The notes under the pieces are model-generated. The model was not told the DNA's origin and ran no database searches. It worked only from the letters and a program-made list of their open reading frames with translations. Position numbers and translations under genes: made by a program. From Diploptera punctata (taxonomy: Eukaryota > Arthropoda > Insecta > Blattodea > Blaberidae), in the NCBI GenBank assembly GCA_030220185.1, contig JASPKZ010003438.1:372001-436000 (forward strand): a DNA stretch of 64,000 bases. Reading direction: 5' to 3'. Positions 19,495 through 29,159 of this stretch are shown here, one piece after another (position 1 is the first letter of the stretch; every line of letters starts with the position of its first letter).

Positions 19495-20705
19495 TGATAA
19501 TCTTAGAAGATTGTTTATGAGTAGAGGTATGAAGCATTTTAATTTATCTTTTATCTAGTTAAATATGGGATTATCTAAATAGAATGAACCTTCTCTTTAA
19601 TTCAAATGAATATGAAGAAATTAAATGCAATCCTCTTCCAAAATCAATAAAATCATTTAATAATACATTGAAAAACATAAAATTCATAATCAAGGATCAA
19701 GAGAAATATAAGTTAAAAGTTTCAAACCCACAGAATCCAAAACTGTATGGACTCCCAAAAATACACAAGGAGGGGAAAAAGATGAGACCCATTATTAATA
19801 ACATTGGTTCACTGTGTTATATTTTAGCAAAATGGCTTACAAAGAAATTTAAAGAATTACCAAGTTTCGACAACAAAAGCATTGAAAATTCTATTGAATT
19901 AGTAAAAGAACTAAACAATGTATCATTGGATGGTAATGACAGATTGGTTTCTTTCGACGTAATTTCTTTATTTCCGAGCATCCCAATTGGAAAGATGTTA
20001 ACTATTTTAGAAAAATGGCTAAATTCCTTAAAACTAAAAAGAGAAATGAAAGAAGAATATTTAATTCTTACAAAACTTTGCATTGATAATAATGTTTTCA
20101 ACTTCAATGAAAAATTTTACAAACAAATCTCAGGTCTGGCTATGGGTAATCCACTTTCACCATTTTTGGCAAATTTATTTATGGGTTATTTAGAGTCTCA
20201 TATCACCAATGTTTATCCCTGGATAATCAAATGTTGGTATAGATATGTAGATGATATTTTCTCTGTGATAAATTCTAAATATATTGAAGATGCATTGAAA
20301 TTACTCAACCTTCAAGATGGAACTGTAAAATTTACTATGGAGTTGGAAAAGGATAAACAAATCCCATTTTTGGGCCTTTACTTAATAAGGAATGAACTAC
20401 AAGGAAAAATTGAACTCAATATATATATATAGGAAGGATACTCATACAGACAATTATATAAAATCTTCAGGTTTCAATCATATTGCACATAAACATGCAA
20501 TTTTCAACAGTTTGATATATAGATTATTAAATTTTCCACTAAATGAAGAAGATTTTAAGAAAGAATACAATCACATTTTGAACATAGCCAATTTAAATGG
20601 TTTTGGAAAATAAATAATTGTAAATAAATTAAAGAAATTCAGAATACAAAAAAGATTAAAAGAGTACACTACCCTGCAATCTGATTCAAAAAAAGGAAAA
20701 CAATG
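19495..20705 (+). mobile_element. Penelope-like element, reverse transcriptase region
   Basis: Longest PLE reverse transcriptase in plus orientation. It lacks a GIY-YIG domain of its own: after the RT C-terminus (20613-20700, KKFRIQKRLKEYTTLQSDSKKG) it meets a minus-strand PLE at about 20715. Confidence 0.85.
19584..20432 (+). CDS. Penelope-like reverse transcriptase (partial, C-terminus shifted)
   Basis: 282 residues containing PLE-type RT motifs: YGLPKIHKEGKKMRPI (RT motif 1-2 region), LVSFDVISLFPSIPIG (catalytic Asp of motif A), SGLAMGNPLSPFLANLFM (motif B), YRYVDDIFSVI (motif C with the two Asp), then IPFLGLYL. PLE RTs are related to telomerase and copy RNA at nicks. A short expansion in a TA stretch at 20420 puts the rest (YRKDTHTDNYIKSSGFN to 20613) in another frame. 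N-terminal RT extension is absent. Non-functional as it stands because of the frameshift and truncation. Confidence 0.88.
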   Translation: MNLLFNSNEYEEIKCNPLPKSIKSFNNTLKNIKFIIKDQEKYKLKVSNPQNPKLYGLPKIHKEGKKMRPIINNIGSLCYILAKWLTKKFKELPSFDNKSIENSIELVKELNNVSLDGNDRLVSFDVISLFPSIPIGKMLTILEKWLNSLKLKREMKEEYLILTKLCIDNNVFNFNEKFYKQISGLAMGNPLSPFLANLFMGYLESHITNVYPWIIKCWYRYVDDIFSVINSKYIEDALKLLNLQDGTVKFTMELEKDKQIPFLGLYLIRNELQGKIELNIYI

Positions 20706-20714
20706 TTTTTATTA

Positions 20715-21198
20715 CCTCACCTCATCCTTTTTCTTCTATACTGCAGTTTTGGAGCTTATCTCCATCTTCAGTAGCCTCTGGTCGACCGGTGTTATGTCAT
20801 TTCTTGGCAGTTTTCTTCATACTTCTATCGGTGGACTGATGAACCTCTGGATCAGGTCAAAATTTGCGGGAGTTTCGAAATTCATGAGTTTATCTTTCTT
20901 GTTTTTTTTTTGGATGTGGATTTTTTCCCAGACTGTGAATTCTTCTTGTTTATCTGTGTGTTTGATTAGGCTAGCTTCTGTATCGATTAAATGCTTTTCA
21001 GACCAAGTATGGGCTCCTACAGCTGACTTGTCCACTTCACCCTTTTTTACATTTCTAAGGTGTTCTTTCAATCTGGTTTTTAAATTTCTTTTTGTTTTTC
21101 CTATATAGATTTTGTCGCAATCCTTACATTTGATCTGATATATTCCTGATTTATATTCTTCTCCAATTTTTTCATTTTTGTTGGTTTTAATTATCTTG
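20715..21198 (-). mobile_element. Penelope-like element, 3' part (GIY-YIG), right part continues after 22044
   Basis: Minus strand: KSGIYQIKCKDCDKIYIGKTK, KTRLKEHLRNVKKGEVDKS, FTVWEKIHIQK, then FDLIQRFISPPIEV, a hammerhead-like motif at 20736-20774 and the tail GATGAGGTGAGGTAA. Interrupted by the family D array at 21199-22044. Confidence 0.87.
20736..20774 (-). ncRNA. Hammerhead-like motif, one core change
   Basis: Stem I CUA/UAG, core CUGAAGA, stem II GGAG/CUCC, AAAA in place of GAAA, CUGCA, GUA. Sister of the intact-looking motif at 27504-27542. Confidence 0.55.
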
Positions 21199-21265
21199 AC
21201 GATTTTTATTATTAATTTAACACTTCTCATAGAAGGATAAATTATATTTGAAGAGAAAAATTTTC

Positions 21266-21338
21266 TCCTAGACCGGGACTCGAACCCGGGACCCTTGGCT
21301 TTCCGTGCCAAGTGCTCTACCAACTGAGCTACCGAGGC
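21266..21338 (-). tRNA. tRNA-like module, family D, unit 1 (GGA at anticodon position)
   Basis: Minus strand GCCTCGGTAGCTCAGTTGG start; anticodon stem TTGGC/GCCAA around ACGGAAA; T arm CCGGG-TTCGAGT-CCCGG perfect; 3' side TCTAGGA. Good A and B boxes. Repeat-borne. Confidence 0.7.
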
Positions 21339-21566
21339 GAGTTACGATCTAGACGCAAATTTTTCTCTTATGTACGTTGTAATTCCCTCGCGCCAAATGC
21401 TTGAAACCATAGCTTCTATCTTTGCAAATGGCGGCTTCTTAGTTAAGAAGACATTTATTGGGAATTTAACACTACTTTATAGCCAGTAGGGCTTCTATTG
21501 ACGATTTTTATTATTAATTTAACACTTCTCATAGAAGGATAAATTATATTTGAAGAGAAAAATTTT

Positions 21567-21604
21567 CTCCTAGACCGGGACTCGAACCCGGGACCCTTGG
21601 CTTT
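21567..21604 (-). tRNA. tRNA-like module, family D, 3' half only
   Basis: Retains T arm and the 3' strand of the anticodon stem (GAAAGCCAAGG), then stops in the anticodon loop at the palindrome junction. Confidence 0.65.
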
Positions 21605-21645
21605 CAACGTACATAAGAGAAAAATTTGCGTCTAGATCGTAACTC

Positions 21646-21718
21646 GCCTCGGTAGCTCAGTTGGTAGAGCACTTGGCCCGGAAAGCCAAGGGTCCCGGGT
21701 TCGAGTCCCGGTCTAGGA
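21646..21718 (+). tRNA. tRNA-like module, family D, unit 3
   Basis: Full cloverleaf; loop CCGGAAA (GGA at 34-36, C33); followed by GAAAATTTTTCTCTTCAAAT. Confidence 0.7.
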
Positions 21719-21947
21719 GAAAATTTTTCTCTTCAAATATAATTTATCCTTCTATGAGAAGTGTTAAATTAATAATAAAAATCGTCAATAGAAGCCCTAC
21801 TGGCTATAAAGTAGTGTTAAATTCCCAATAAATGTCTTCTTAACTAAGAAGCCGCCATTTGCAAAGATAGAAGCTATGGTTTCAAGCATTTGGCGCGAGG
21901 GAATTACAACGTACATAAGAGAAAAATTTGCGTCTAGATCGTAACTC

Positions 21948-22020
21948 GCCTCGGTAGCTCAGTTGGTAGAGCACTTGGCCCGGAAAGCCAAGGGTCCCGG
22001 GTTCGAGTCCCGGTCTAGGA
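21948..22020 (+). tRNA. tRNA-like module, family D, unit 4
   Basis: Same sequence as unit 3, 302 bp downstream. The array ends only 24 bp after this module. Confidence 0.7.
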
Positions 22021-22044
22021 GAAAATTTTTCTCTTCATATATAA

Positions 22045-22670
22045 TTTAATTATCTTGTTTAGGCTGTATTCATTCTTTGGGGCCAATCAAATATTAAACT
22101 TAATTGAAAATTTTCTGGAACTTATGGTGTTTTAAAGGATGGTAAGTGAATTTTTTGAATCTTATGTTCTCTTCTGTTTGTTTTTACACGCTTTATATTA
22201 GCTTGACCTGTATCTATCTATCTATCTATGTAATGGAATCTTTCAACGCGATTTTCACCCACTTAAAAATTATTGGATCGACTTGAAACTTTGTATAATT
22301 GTAAAGGACCCCGTGACAATACAATAATTTCATATTTATTTAAGTGTGCTTTCATTGATTACTTTTTGCCTTTTAAACTTATTTATTTTCTTGTGTACCA
22401 TGTCTTCATAACCATTTTCTATTGCTACTTTAGTTATGTATTCTTTTTCTTCTTCATATTTTTCTCGGTTCAGAGTACATTACCAATGTGTGTTAGACTA
22501 TTGAATACAGCTTCTTTGTGAGCGAAATGGTTGAATTCTGATGCCTTAATGTAGTTATCTTTATGTGTGTTCTTTCTGTATATTCCAAATTCTATTTTAT
22601 TTTTTTCATTTCTAGTTAGGTTTAGATCCAAAAATGAAATTTGTTTGTCAGTTTCAGTTTCTGTAAAATT
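22045..22670 (-). mobile_element. Penelope-like element, continuation and RT C-terminal region
   Basis: Continues the PLE at 20715 beyond the family D array (GGCTGTATTCATTCTTTGGGG region encodes the start of the GIY-YIG protein). Around 22190-22330 is an unrelated (TATC)n-containing segment. From 22470 minus strand reads ISFLDLNLTRNEKNKIEF, GIYRKNTHKDNYIKASEF, FNHFAHKEAVFNSL, the PLE RT C-terminal region. The sequence turns back on itself at 22670. Confidence 0.75.
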
Positions 22671-22912
22671 CACAATGGAAACTGAAACTGACAGACAAAT
22701 TTCATTTTTGGATCTAAACCTAACTAGATACGAAAAAAACAAAATAGAATTTGGAATATACAGAAAGAACACACATAAAGATAACTACATTAAGGCACCA
22801 TGATTCAACCATTTCGCTCACAAAGAAGCTGTATTCATTAGTCTAACATACAGATTGGTGAATGTACCACTGAACCGAGAAAAATATGAAGAAGAAAAAG
22901 AATTAATAGTGA
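22671..22912 (+). mobile_element. Penelope-like element, plus arm of foldback
   Basis: Mirror image of 22490-22668: AAACTGAAACTGACAGACAA, then ISFLDLNLTRYEKNKIEF, YRKNTHKDNYIKA, LVNVPLNREKYEEEKEL. It breaks at GTGAGTGGAGAATAT and meets an RTE copy. Head-to-head copies of one sequence indicate an inversion at insertion. Confidence 0.78.
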
Positions 22913-22924
22913 GTGGAGAATATA

Positions 22925-23657
22925 TTTTCAATAAAACTAAATATATGGTCACACATAGAAATCCATTAAATAATGGAAATGGACAGCTAATGACAAATGA
23001 GGGAAATTTTGAGGAAGTTCCTGAATTCAAATACCTAGGAACAATAATCACAAATAGGAATGAGATGCACAAAGAAATTAAACATAGGCTCAATTCTGGA
23101 AATGCATGCTAGTATGCATTGCAGAGACTCTTGATGTCCCAACTCCTTTCAAAAAACGTTAAACTGAAAATATATAAAACTATTATTCTACCAGTTATAT
23201 TATATGGGTGCGAAACATGGACTCTTACTTTAAGAGAGGAAAGGAGATTACAAGTATTTGAGAATAAAGTACTTAGGAAAATTTTTGGACCAAAGAGAGA
23301 TGAACAGACAGGTGAATGGAGAAGACTACGTAACAATGAACTACATGGTCTTTACAGGAAGCCAGATATAATAAGAACAGTTAAGTCTCGTAGACTGCAA
23401 TGGGCAGGACATGTTGCACGTATGGGGAATGAAAGACTTGCATGGAAGCTTCTTGTAGGAAAGCCAGAGGGAAAACGCCCAGTTGGTAGACCAAGAATGA
23501 GGTGGGAGAATAACATTAACTATGATTTGAGGGAAGTAGATTATACAGGGAATGATTGGAAAACATTAGCTCAGGATAGGGATGTATGGAGAGCTTATGT
23601 CCGTGCGGCCATGAACCTACGGGTTCGATAGTGCCAGTGAGTAAGTAAGTAAGTAAG
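22925..23657 (+). mobile_element. RTE-type LINE 3' fragment, family a, copy 5
   Basis: Frame 23119-23631 (170 residues) is the cleanest family a C-terminus: YKTIILPVILYGCETW, GPKRDEQTGEWRRL, YRKPDIIRTVKSRRL, KPEGKRPVGRPRMRW, DVWRAYVRAAMNLRVR, tail (GTAA)n. A TAG interrupts between 22855-23112 and 23119. Nearly identical to copies 1 and 3, so the family moved recently. Confidence 0.88.
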
Positions 23658-23703
23658 GAGAACATATTTTAATTGACTCACCTCATACATTTTCAAACTT
23701 CTT

Positions 23704-23746
23704 TGATACCGACGGTTTCAGACAATATCATGTCCTTCTTCAGTCA
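23704..23746 (-). ncRNA. Hammerhead-like motif
   Basis: Stem I UGA/UCA, core CUGAAGA (matches CUGANGA), stem II GGACA/UGUCU with loop UGAUAU, GAAA, stem III C-CGUCG-G, cleavage-type GUA. All core positions fit the consensus. Confidence 0.65.
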
Positions 23747-23840
23747 TGGCGTCGACTGATGAAATTCCGTGATTGTTGATTTCTTTAGTGACATCACCTC
23801 TTGTGCTGCCATCTTTCATTGGGATTATAAACTTTGTAAT

Positions 23841-24209
23841 TCAATTTTTATCCACCGGAATATTGAAATTCATAGATCGATATTTATTCTTCTGAATGAA
23901 TATCATTTCCCAAATTGTCGATTCCAACGGTTTATCCAATTGTTTCAAAAGTTTCGCTTCTTTTTCAACTTTATGATTTTCTAGTAAACTATGTGCAGCA
24001 ATTGCTGATTTTTCAATTTCACAATTTTTAATATTTCTAAAATGTTCTTTAGTGCATGTTTCCAAATTCCTTTTTGTTTTTCCTATGTATACTTTGCTAC
24101 AATCATTACAATTTATTTGATAAATTCCAGATTTCTTACTGTCTGGGATGTTGATTTTTTTATCGGTATTTAAAAGTTTTTCCAGACTAAATTTATTTAT
24201 TAGTGCCAA
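23841..24209 (-). CDS. PLE GIY-YIG endonuclease domain (partial)
   Basis: 122 residues. GIY and YIG triads with CxxC between them (SGIYQINCNDCSKVYIGKT), then the R of TCTKEHFRNIKN, E of the helix, and WEMIFIQKNKYRSMNF. In an intact element this is fused C-terminal to the RT; here stops separate the two. It is expected to nick target DNA. Confidence 0.85.
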   Translation of the reverse strand: MALINKFSLEKLLNTDKKINIPDSKKSGIYQINCNDCSKVYIGKTKRNLETCTKEHFRNIKNCEIEKSAIAAHSLLENHKVEKEAKLLKQLDKPLESTIWEMIFIQKNKYRSMNFNIPVDKN

Positions 24210-24333
24210 AGTAATGTTGTATTTGTCAAATATTTTTTTAATTTCCCATGTACTATTGGATGGTAAGTAATTTTCTTGAAATTCTTCTTTTCTTTACTAA
24301 CAATTTGTAGGGTAGAGCATTCTTTAAGTTGTT

Positions 24334-25315
24334 TTATCTTTCTGATTTTTTTAAATTTGTTAGATAAATATTCTTATTAAAACCATTTAATCTGGCTATA
24401 TTTAGGATATTCTCGTATTCTTTCTTAACATTTTCTCCTTTCAATGGGACCTTCATCAATCTATATAAGAGGCTATTAAATATTGCATGTTTATGTGCCA
24501 GAGGATTGAAACCCATTGATTTGATATAATTATCAGTATGTGTACCCTTCCTATATACATCAAATTCAATTTTTTGAGTTTTTTCATTCCTAATTATGTA
24601 TAAATCCAGAAACGGAATTTTGTTTTCAATTTCTGATTCTATGGTAAATTTAATTGATACATCTTGTAGATTAAGTAATTTCAACGCATCATCAACATGT
24701 TTAAAATTTATTATCGAAAAAATATCATCAACATATCTGTACCAACTCTTGAAAATCCATGGGTAAGCCTTGGTGATATGGCACTCGAAATAACTCATGT
24801 ATAAATTAGCCAAAAAAGGCAAAAGAGGAAACTTGTTTGTAAAATTTACCATTGAAAGTAAAATAGGAATTTTCAATACAACATTTTGTAAGGTTGATGT
24901 ATTCTTCTATTACTTCTTTATTTAAATCCAAAGAACTCAACCATTTTTCCAAAAAATATAACATTTTTCCTATTGGAACATTCGGAAACAATGAAACAAC
25001 ATCGAAACACACAAATCTGTCATTGTGAACCACTCTAGTGTTATTCAATTCATCAATTAGTTGTAAAGAATTTTCAATACTTTTATTTTCAAATTCTGGA
25101 AAACTCTTAAATTTCTGTACTAACCATTTTGATAAATAATAAGACAGGGACCCTATATTATTAATTATCGGTCTCATTTTATTCCCAATTTTATGAATTT
25201 TGGGGAGACCATACATTCTAGGATTGGAAGAATTTGGGACTTTCAATTTACATTTTTCTGTATCAGAAATTGTATGCTTAATTTGTTTCAAAGTTATGTC
25301 AAAAATTTTAAACAT
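24334..25315 (-). pseudogene. PLE reverse transcriptase, frameshifted
   Basis: Two overlapping frames (25315-24806 and 24876-24334). Motif A FDVVSLFPNVPIGK, motif B scrambled at the frameshift, motif C YVDDIFSII, then DVYRKGTHTDNYIKSMGFN and KENILNIARLNGFNKNIYL-like end. The loss of motif B by the frameshift makes it inactive. Confidence 0.85.
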
Positions 25316-25558
25316 GTTGATGATGCGTTGAAATTACTTAATCTACAAGATGTATCAATTAAATTTACCATAGAACCAGACATTGAAAACAAAATTCCGC
25401 TTCTGGATTTACACATAATTAGGAATGAAAAAACTCAAAAAACTGAATTTGATGTATATAGGAAGGGTACACATACTGATAATTATATCAAATCAATGGG
25501 TTTCAATCCTCTGGCACATAAACATGCAATATTTAATAGCCACTTATATAGATTGATC

Positions 25559-25887
25559 CATCCATAGTAATTCTGCCCGAAGGCAGATCCTTCACTGCAA
25601 TCATAGCATTTTCATGCTCTTGCAGCTTTACTAGGGAATTGTATAGGTGTGGTAGCTTCCTGTTGCTTTCCACACCGGTGAAGGATGATGATAATGATAA
25701 TGATAAGGATGATGGCCATATGATTTTGGGGACCGTTTGGACCTTAAAGTTTTCCTGACATTTGTCTTACAGGTGAGGAAAAACCCCGATAAAAACCTCA
25801 CCCAGAAAAACTGCCCCGACCGGGGATTGAACCCGGGCCCGCTGTGTGACAAGGCAGCACGCTACCTCGAGACCACAGCGGTGGACA
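25559..25887 (-). mobile_element. SINE family F (tRNA-derived), copy 2
   Basis: Minus strand: CGCTGTGGTCTCGAGGTAGC (A-box region), GGGTTCAATCCCCGG (B box), then TTTATCGGGGTTTTTCCTCA and a long body. Related to 33838-34005. It splits PLE text that reads LYRLI before and KGPIKRRKF after it; flanks TATATAGATTGAT/TATATATTGAT are an imperfect duplication. Confidence 0.82.
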
Positions 25888-26413
25888 TATATATTGATAA
25901 AGGTCCCATTAAAAGGAGAAAATTTTAAGAAAGAATATGAGAATATCCTAAATATAGCCAGATTAAATGGTTTTAATAAGAATATATCTAACAAATTTAA
26001 AAAATCAGAAAGATAAAACAACTTAAAGAATGCTCTACCCTACAAATTGTTAGTAAAGAAAAGAAGAATTTCAAGAAAATTACTTACCATCCAATAGTAC
26101 ATGGGAAATTAAAAAAAATATTTGACAAATACAACATTACTTTGGCACCAATAAATAAATTTAGTCTGGAAAAACTTTTAAATGCCAATAAAAAAATCAA
26201 CATCCCAGACAGTAAGAAATCTGGAATTTATCAAATAAATTGTAATGATTGTAGCAAAGTATACGTAGGAAAAACAAAAAGGAATTTGGAAACACGCATA
26301 TTTTAGAAATATTAAAATTGTGAAATTGAAAAATCAGCAATTGCTGCACATAGTTTACTAGAAAATCATAAAGTTGAAAAAGAAGCAAAACTTTTGAAAC
26401 AATTGGATAAACT

Positions 26414-26497
26414 TGTTTATTTTTAATTATTTGTGAAATAATTAAAAATAAACAATATTAAAGAACCTCATAGTGTTATTTCCTATCTACATAACTT
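26414..26497 (+). mobile_element. 84-bp minimal PLE-tail insertion
   Basis: Flanked by the 13-bp direct repeat AATTGGATAAACT (26401-26413, 26498-26510). It consists of an inverted pair TGTTTATTTTTAATTATTT/AAATAATTAAAAATAAACA and then AACCTCATAGTGTTATTTCC and CTACATAACTT, the PLE 3' terminus. It defines that terminus and is the shortest mobile unit in the window. Confidence 0.85.
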
Positions 26498-26692
26498 AAT
26501 TGGATAAACTGTTGGAATTGACAATTTGGGAAATGATATTCATTCAGAAGAATAAATATCGATCTATGAATTTCAATATTACGGTGGATAAAAATTGAAT
26601 TACAAAGTTTATAATCCCAATGAAAGATGGCAGCACAAGAGATGATGTCACTAAAGAAATCAACAATCACGGAATTTCATCAGTCGACGCCA

Positions 26693-26735
26693 TGACTGAA
26701 GAAGGACATGATATTGTCTGAAACCGTCGGTATCA
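26693..26735 (+). ncRNA. Hammerhead-like motif
   Basis: Same sequence as 23704-23746: stem I UGA/UCA, CUGAAGA, GGACA/UGUCU, GAAA, C-CGUCG-G, GUA. Full core match. Confidence 0.65.
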
Positions 26736-26839
26736 AAGAAGTTTGAAAATGTATGAGGTGAGTCGATTAAAATATGTTCTCCACTCACTATTAATGATAT
26801 AACCTCATAATGTTTACTTCCCAATATTAATTTAAATAT

Positions 26840-27618
26840 AAGAAAAAGAGTACATAATTAAAGTAGCAATAGAAAATGGTTATGAAGGAAACATGGTACA
26901 CAAGAAAATAAGTAAGTTTAAAAGGCAAAAAACTAATCAATGAAAGCACACTTAAAAAACAAACAGAAGAGAACGTAAGATTAAAAAAATTCACTTACCA
27001 TCCTTTAAAACACCACAAGTTCCAGAAAATGTTCAATAAGTTTAACATTCAATTGGCCCCAAAGAATGAATACAGCCTAAACAAGATAATTAAAACCAAC
27101 AAAAATGAAAAAATTGGAGAAGAATATAAATCAGGAATATATCAGATCAAATGTAAGGATTGCGACAAAATCTATATAGGAAAAACAAAAAGAAATTTAA
27201 AAACCAGATTGAAAGAACACCTTAGAAATGTAAAAAAGGGTGAAGTGGACAAGTCAGCTGTAGCAGCCCATGCTTGGTCTGAAAAGAATTTAATCGATAC
27301 AGAGCTAGCCTAATCAAACACACAGATAAACAAACAGAATTCACAGTCTGGGAAAAAATCCATATCCAAAAAAAACAAGAAAGATAAACTCATGAATTTT
27401 TAGAAATCCCGCAAATTTTGACCTGATCCAGAGGTTCATCAGTCCACCGATAGAAGTAAGAAGAAAACTGCCAAGAAACGACATAACACCGGTCGACCAA
27501 AGGCTACTGAAGATGGAGATAAGCTCCGAAACTGCAGTATAGAAGAAAAAGGATATGAGGTGAGGTAATAAATACATAATTTAATTCTAAATTGAACCTC
27601 ATAGTGTTCTTTCCCTGT
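26840..27618 (+). mobile_element. Penelope-like element 3' part
   Basis: GIY-YIG frame 27029-27313: KSGIYQIKCKDCDKIYIGKTK, KTRLKEHLRNVKKGEVDKS, AVAAHAWSEK, then a shift. Downstream hammerhead motif (27504-27542), GGATATGAGGTGAGG tail and AACCTCATAGTGTTC terminus. Directly followed by another PLE copy. Confidence 0.87.
27504..27542 (+). ncRNA. Hammerhead ribozyme motif
   Basis: Stem I CUA/UAG, core CUGAAGA, stem II GGAG/CUCC with loop AUAAG, GAAA, stem III C-UGCA-G overlapping GUA. Every conserved core base is present. Stem III is too short to be stable alone, as in other PLE hammerheads. Confidence 0.7.
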
Positions 27619-28295
27619 AAAAGTTAAATAAAAAAGGAAAACAATTTAAGAAAATTTCGTATCATTCTGAAATACATAACAAATTTCAAAAAATGTTCAA
27701 GAAATTCAATATTACATTGGCACCAATAAATAAATTTAGCCTTGGTAATCTATTTATAAGTAATAAGAAATTGAACACCCCAGATAGCAAAAAATCTGGA
27801 ATTTAACAAATTAATTGTAAGGACTGGAATAAAGTATACATAGGAAAAACAAAAAGAAATTTGGACATTCACACTAAGGAACACTTCAGAAACATTAAAA
27901 AAGGTGAAATTGAAAAATCAGCTATTGCAGCACATAGTTTATTGGAGAATCATAAAATTGAAAAAGAAGTCCTACTTTTAAAACAATTGGAAAAACTTTT
28001 AGAATTGACAATTTGGGAGAAGATATATATTCAGAAGAACAAATTTAGATCCATGAATTTCGAGATTCCTGATGAATGTGACCTCATCTCAAAGATCATC
28101 AAATCAACACCAGATGGCAACGTTATTGATGGAGATTGCAACGAAAATCCGGTAGTCATAATGTCGGTTGAAAATGAGAGAGATCCTTCTCTCGAAAACT
28201 AGTTCCCGTGTTTGAAGAAACATAAAATATGAGGTAAGATGTTAAATAATGACTCATTAATTTTCAAATTAAGAACCTCATAATGTTATTTACCA
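27619..28295 (+). mobile_element. Penelope-like element 3' part
   Basis: Frame 27861-28202 continues a GIY-YIG protein (the GIY line has a stop at 27805): HTKEHFRNIKKGEIEKSAI, TIWEKIYIQKNKFRSMNF, DECDLISKIIKSTPDGN. Then a U3-A8 hammerhead-like motif (28165-28208), ATATGAGGTAAGATG and terminus AACCTCATAATGTTATTT at 28274. Confidence 0.85.
28165..28208 (+). ncRNA. Hammerhead-like motif, U3-A8 variant
   Basis: Stem I CGG/CCG; core UUGAAAA; stem II GAGAGA/UCUCUC (6 bp); GAAA; stem III ACUAGU; UC. Only positions 3 and 8 differ from CUGANGA, and they remain complementary. Confidence 0.55.
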
Positions 28296-28605
28296 TATTA
28301 AACTATGATTTGATTATTAACTTTAATAAACAGTGAATTCAGTTTTACTTGTAATTTATAAGCTTCTATTTTAATGTCACGGAATTAGGATGCCACTTTC
28401 ACGGATTTAGGAACCTTATCGCATATTTAGAAATCCTTGTTTTGGAGAAAAGAATGAGGCTTTTGGGGACAACTGTATATTGGTTTGAACTGAAGTCGAT
28501 AAATAATCTCGTGGAAGGTTCATGCTACCTTCCTGTATTCATATTTTGTCACCATTATCTAAAATGTTACATTTGCACAAAAATGTAAAAAACTTTTTTA
28601 ATTTT
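28296..28605. other. No recognisable feature
   Basis: Non-repetitive intron-like sequence with no coding signal. Confidence 0.35.
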
Positions 28606-28852
28606 GTTTAGTTGTTTCTTGACTCACCTCATACTTCTTAACTCCCTTGCATATCTAGATTTCGTCCCATGAGCAAAGAAAATTACAATAAAGAGGAAAA
28701 ACATATCATAAAAATTGCAAAGAATAATGGATTTCAAGAAAAGATGATGCACAAGAAAATAAGTAAATTTAAGGAACAAAAAATGATTAATGAAAGTAGT
28801 GAGTGGAGAACATATTTTTAACGACTCACCTCATATATTTTCAAATTTCTTT

Positions 28853-28893
28853 GTTACCAGCGGTTTCAGACAATATCTTGTCCCTCTTCAGTC
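28853..28893 (-). ncRNA. Hammerhead-like motif, foldback left arm
   Basis: Core CUGAAGA, stem II with loop, GAAA, CCGCUGG, then GUA-ACA: stem I partner changed (ACA instead of UCA), so stem I is weakened compared with the right arm. Confidence 0.5.
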
Positions 28894-28907
28894 ATGGCTT
28901 CCACTGA

Positions 28908-28950
28908 TGACTGAAGAGGGATAAGATATTGTCTGAAACCGCCGGTATCA
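28908..28950 (+). ncRNA. Hammerhead-like motif, foldback right arm
   Basis: Stem I UGA/UCA, CUGAAGA, GGAUA/UGUCU, GAAA, C-CGCCG-G, GUA. The two motifs face each other about 20 bp apart. Confidence 0.6.
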
Positions 28951-28997
28951 AAGAAATTTGAAAATATATGAGGTGAGTCGTTAAAAATATGTTCTCT

Positions 28998-29096
28998 AAT
29001 ATTTAATTTTAGGAAGTTATATTTTGAGGTTATTTTAATTATATTATTTTTAGTCTGGACATATTGAGGTAAGATGTCCAGACTAAAAATAATATT
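28998..29096. mobile_element. 99-bp hairpin insertion (PLE tail type)
   Basis: Flanked by the 11-bp direct repeat ATATGTTCTCT (28987-28997, 29097-29107). Inverted pair ATTATTTTTAGTCTGGACAT / ATGTCCAGACTAAAAATAAT around ATTGAGGTAAG. The same text forms the arms of 36048-36243 and a remnant at 37895-37945. Confidence 0.85.
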
Positions 29097-29159
29097 ATAT
29101 GTTCTCTACTCACTATTAATGATATAACCTCATAATGTTTACTTCCCAATATTAATTTA

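Larger units (their letters stand above)
21199..22044. mobile_element. tRNA-like repeat family D palindromic array
   Basis: 846 bp flanked by the 13-bp direct repeat TTTAATTATCTTG (21186-21198, 22045-22057) within a PLE. Order: full minus unit, 3' half of a minus unit, then two full plus units with a 302-bp period. The inversion at 21605 joins the anticodon loop of the half unit (..TTGGCTTTC) to the 5' flank of the next (AACGTACATAAG). Same plan as family C at 11630-12561. Confidence 0.87.
23661..25300 (-). mobile_element. Penelope-like element (RT + GIY-YIG), minus arm of inverted pair
   Basis: From high to low coordinates: RT (25315-24334, one frameshift near 24830), GIY-YIG (24209-23841), hammerhead-like motif (23704-23746) and tail CATACATTTTCAAACTT with TGAGGTGAGTC. 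RT motifs: YGLPKIHKIGNKMRPI, FVCFDVVSLFPNVPIG, YRYVDDIFSIINFK, IPFLDLYII. Nuclease: KSGIYQINCNDCSKVYIGKTK. The 5' end meets a plus copy at about 25300. Confidence 0.9.
25301..26835 (+). mobile_element. Penelope-like element, plus arm of inverted pair
   Basis: Same subfamily as 23661-25300 in the other orientation. RT C-terminal part 25301-25558 (FKHVDDALKLLNLQ, YRKGTHTDNYIKSMGFN), interrupted by SINE F2, resumed at 25888, then GIY-YIG with frameshifts (26170-26600), hammerhead (26693-26735) and terminus AACCTCATAATG at 26813. It also carries an 84-bp tail insertion at 26414-26497. Confidence 0.85.
28606..29155. mobile_element. Nested PLE tails (foldback) with hammerhead motifs
   Basis: A truncated minus tail (28618-28672, ACCTCATACTTCTTAACTCCC), a PLE fragment of the RT end (KIAKNNGFQEKMMHKKISK-like text at 28710-28790), then a head-to-head foldback at 28800-28990 and a plus terminus at 29115-29150. 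A 99-bp hairpin is inserted at 28998-29096. Confidence 0.75.
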
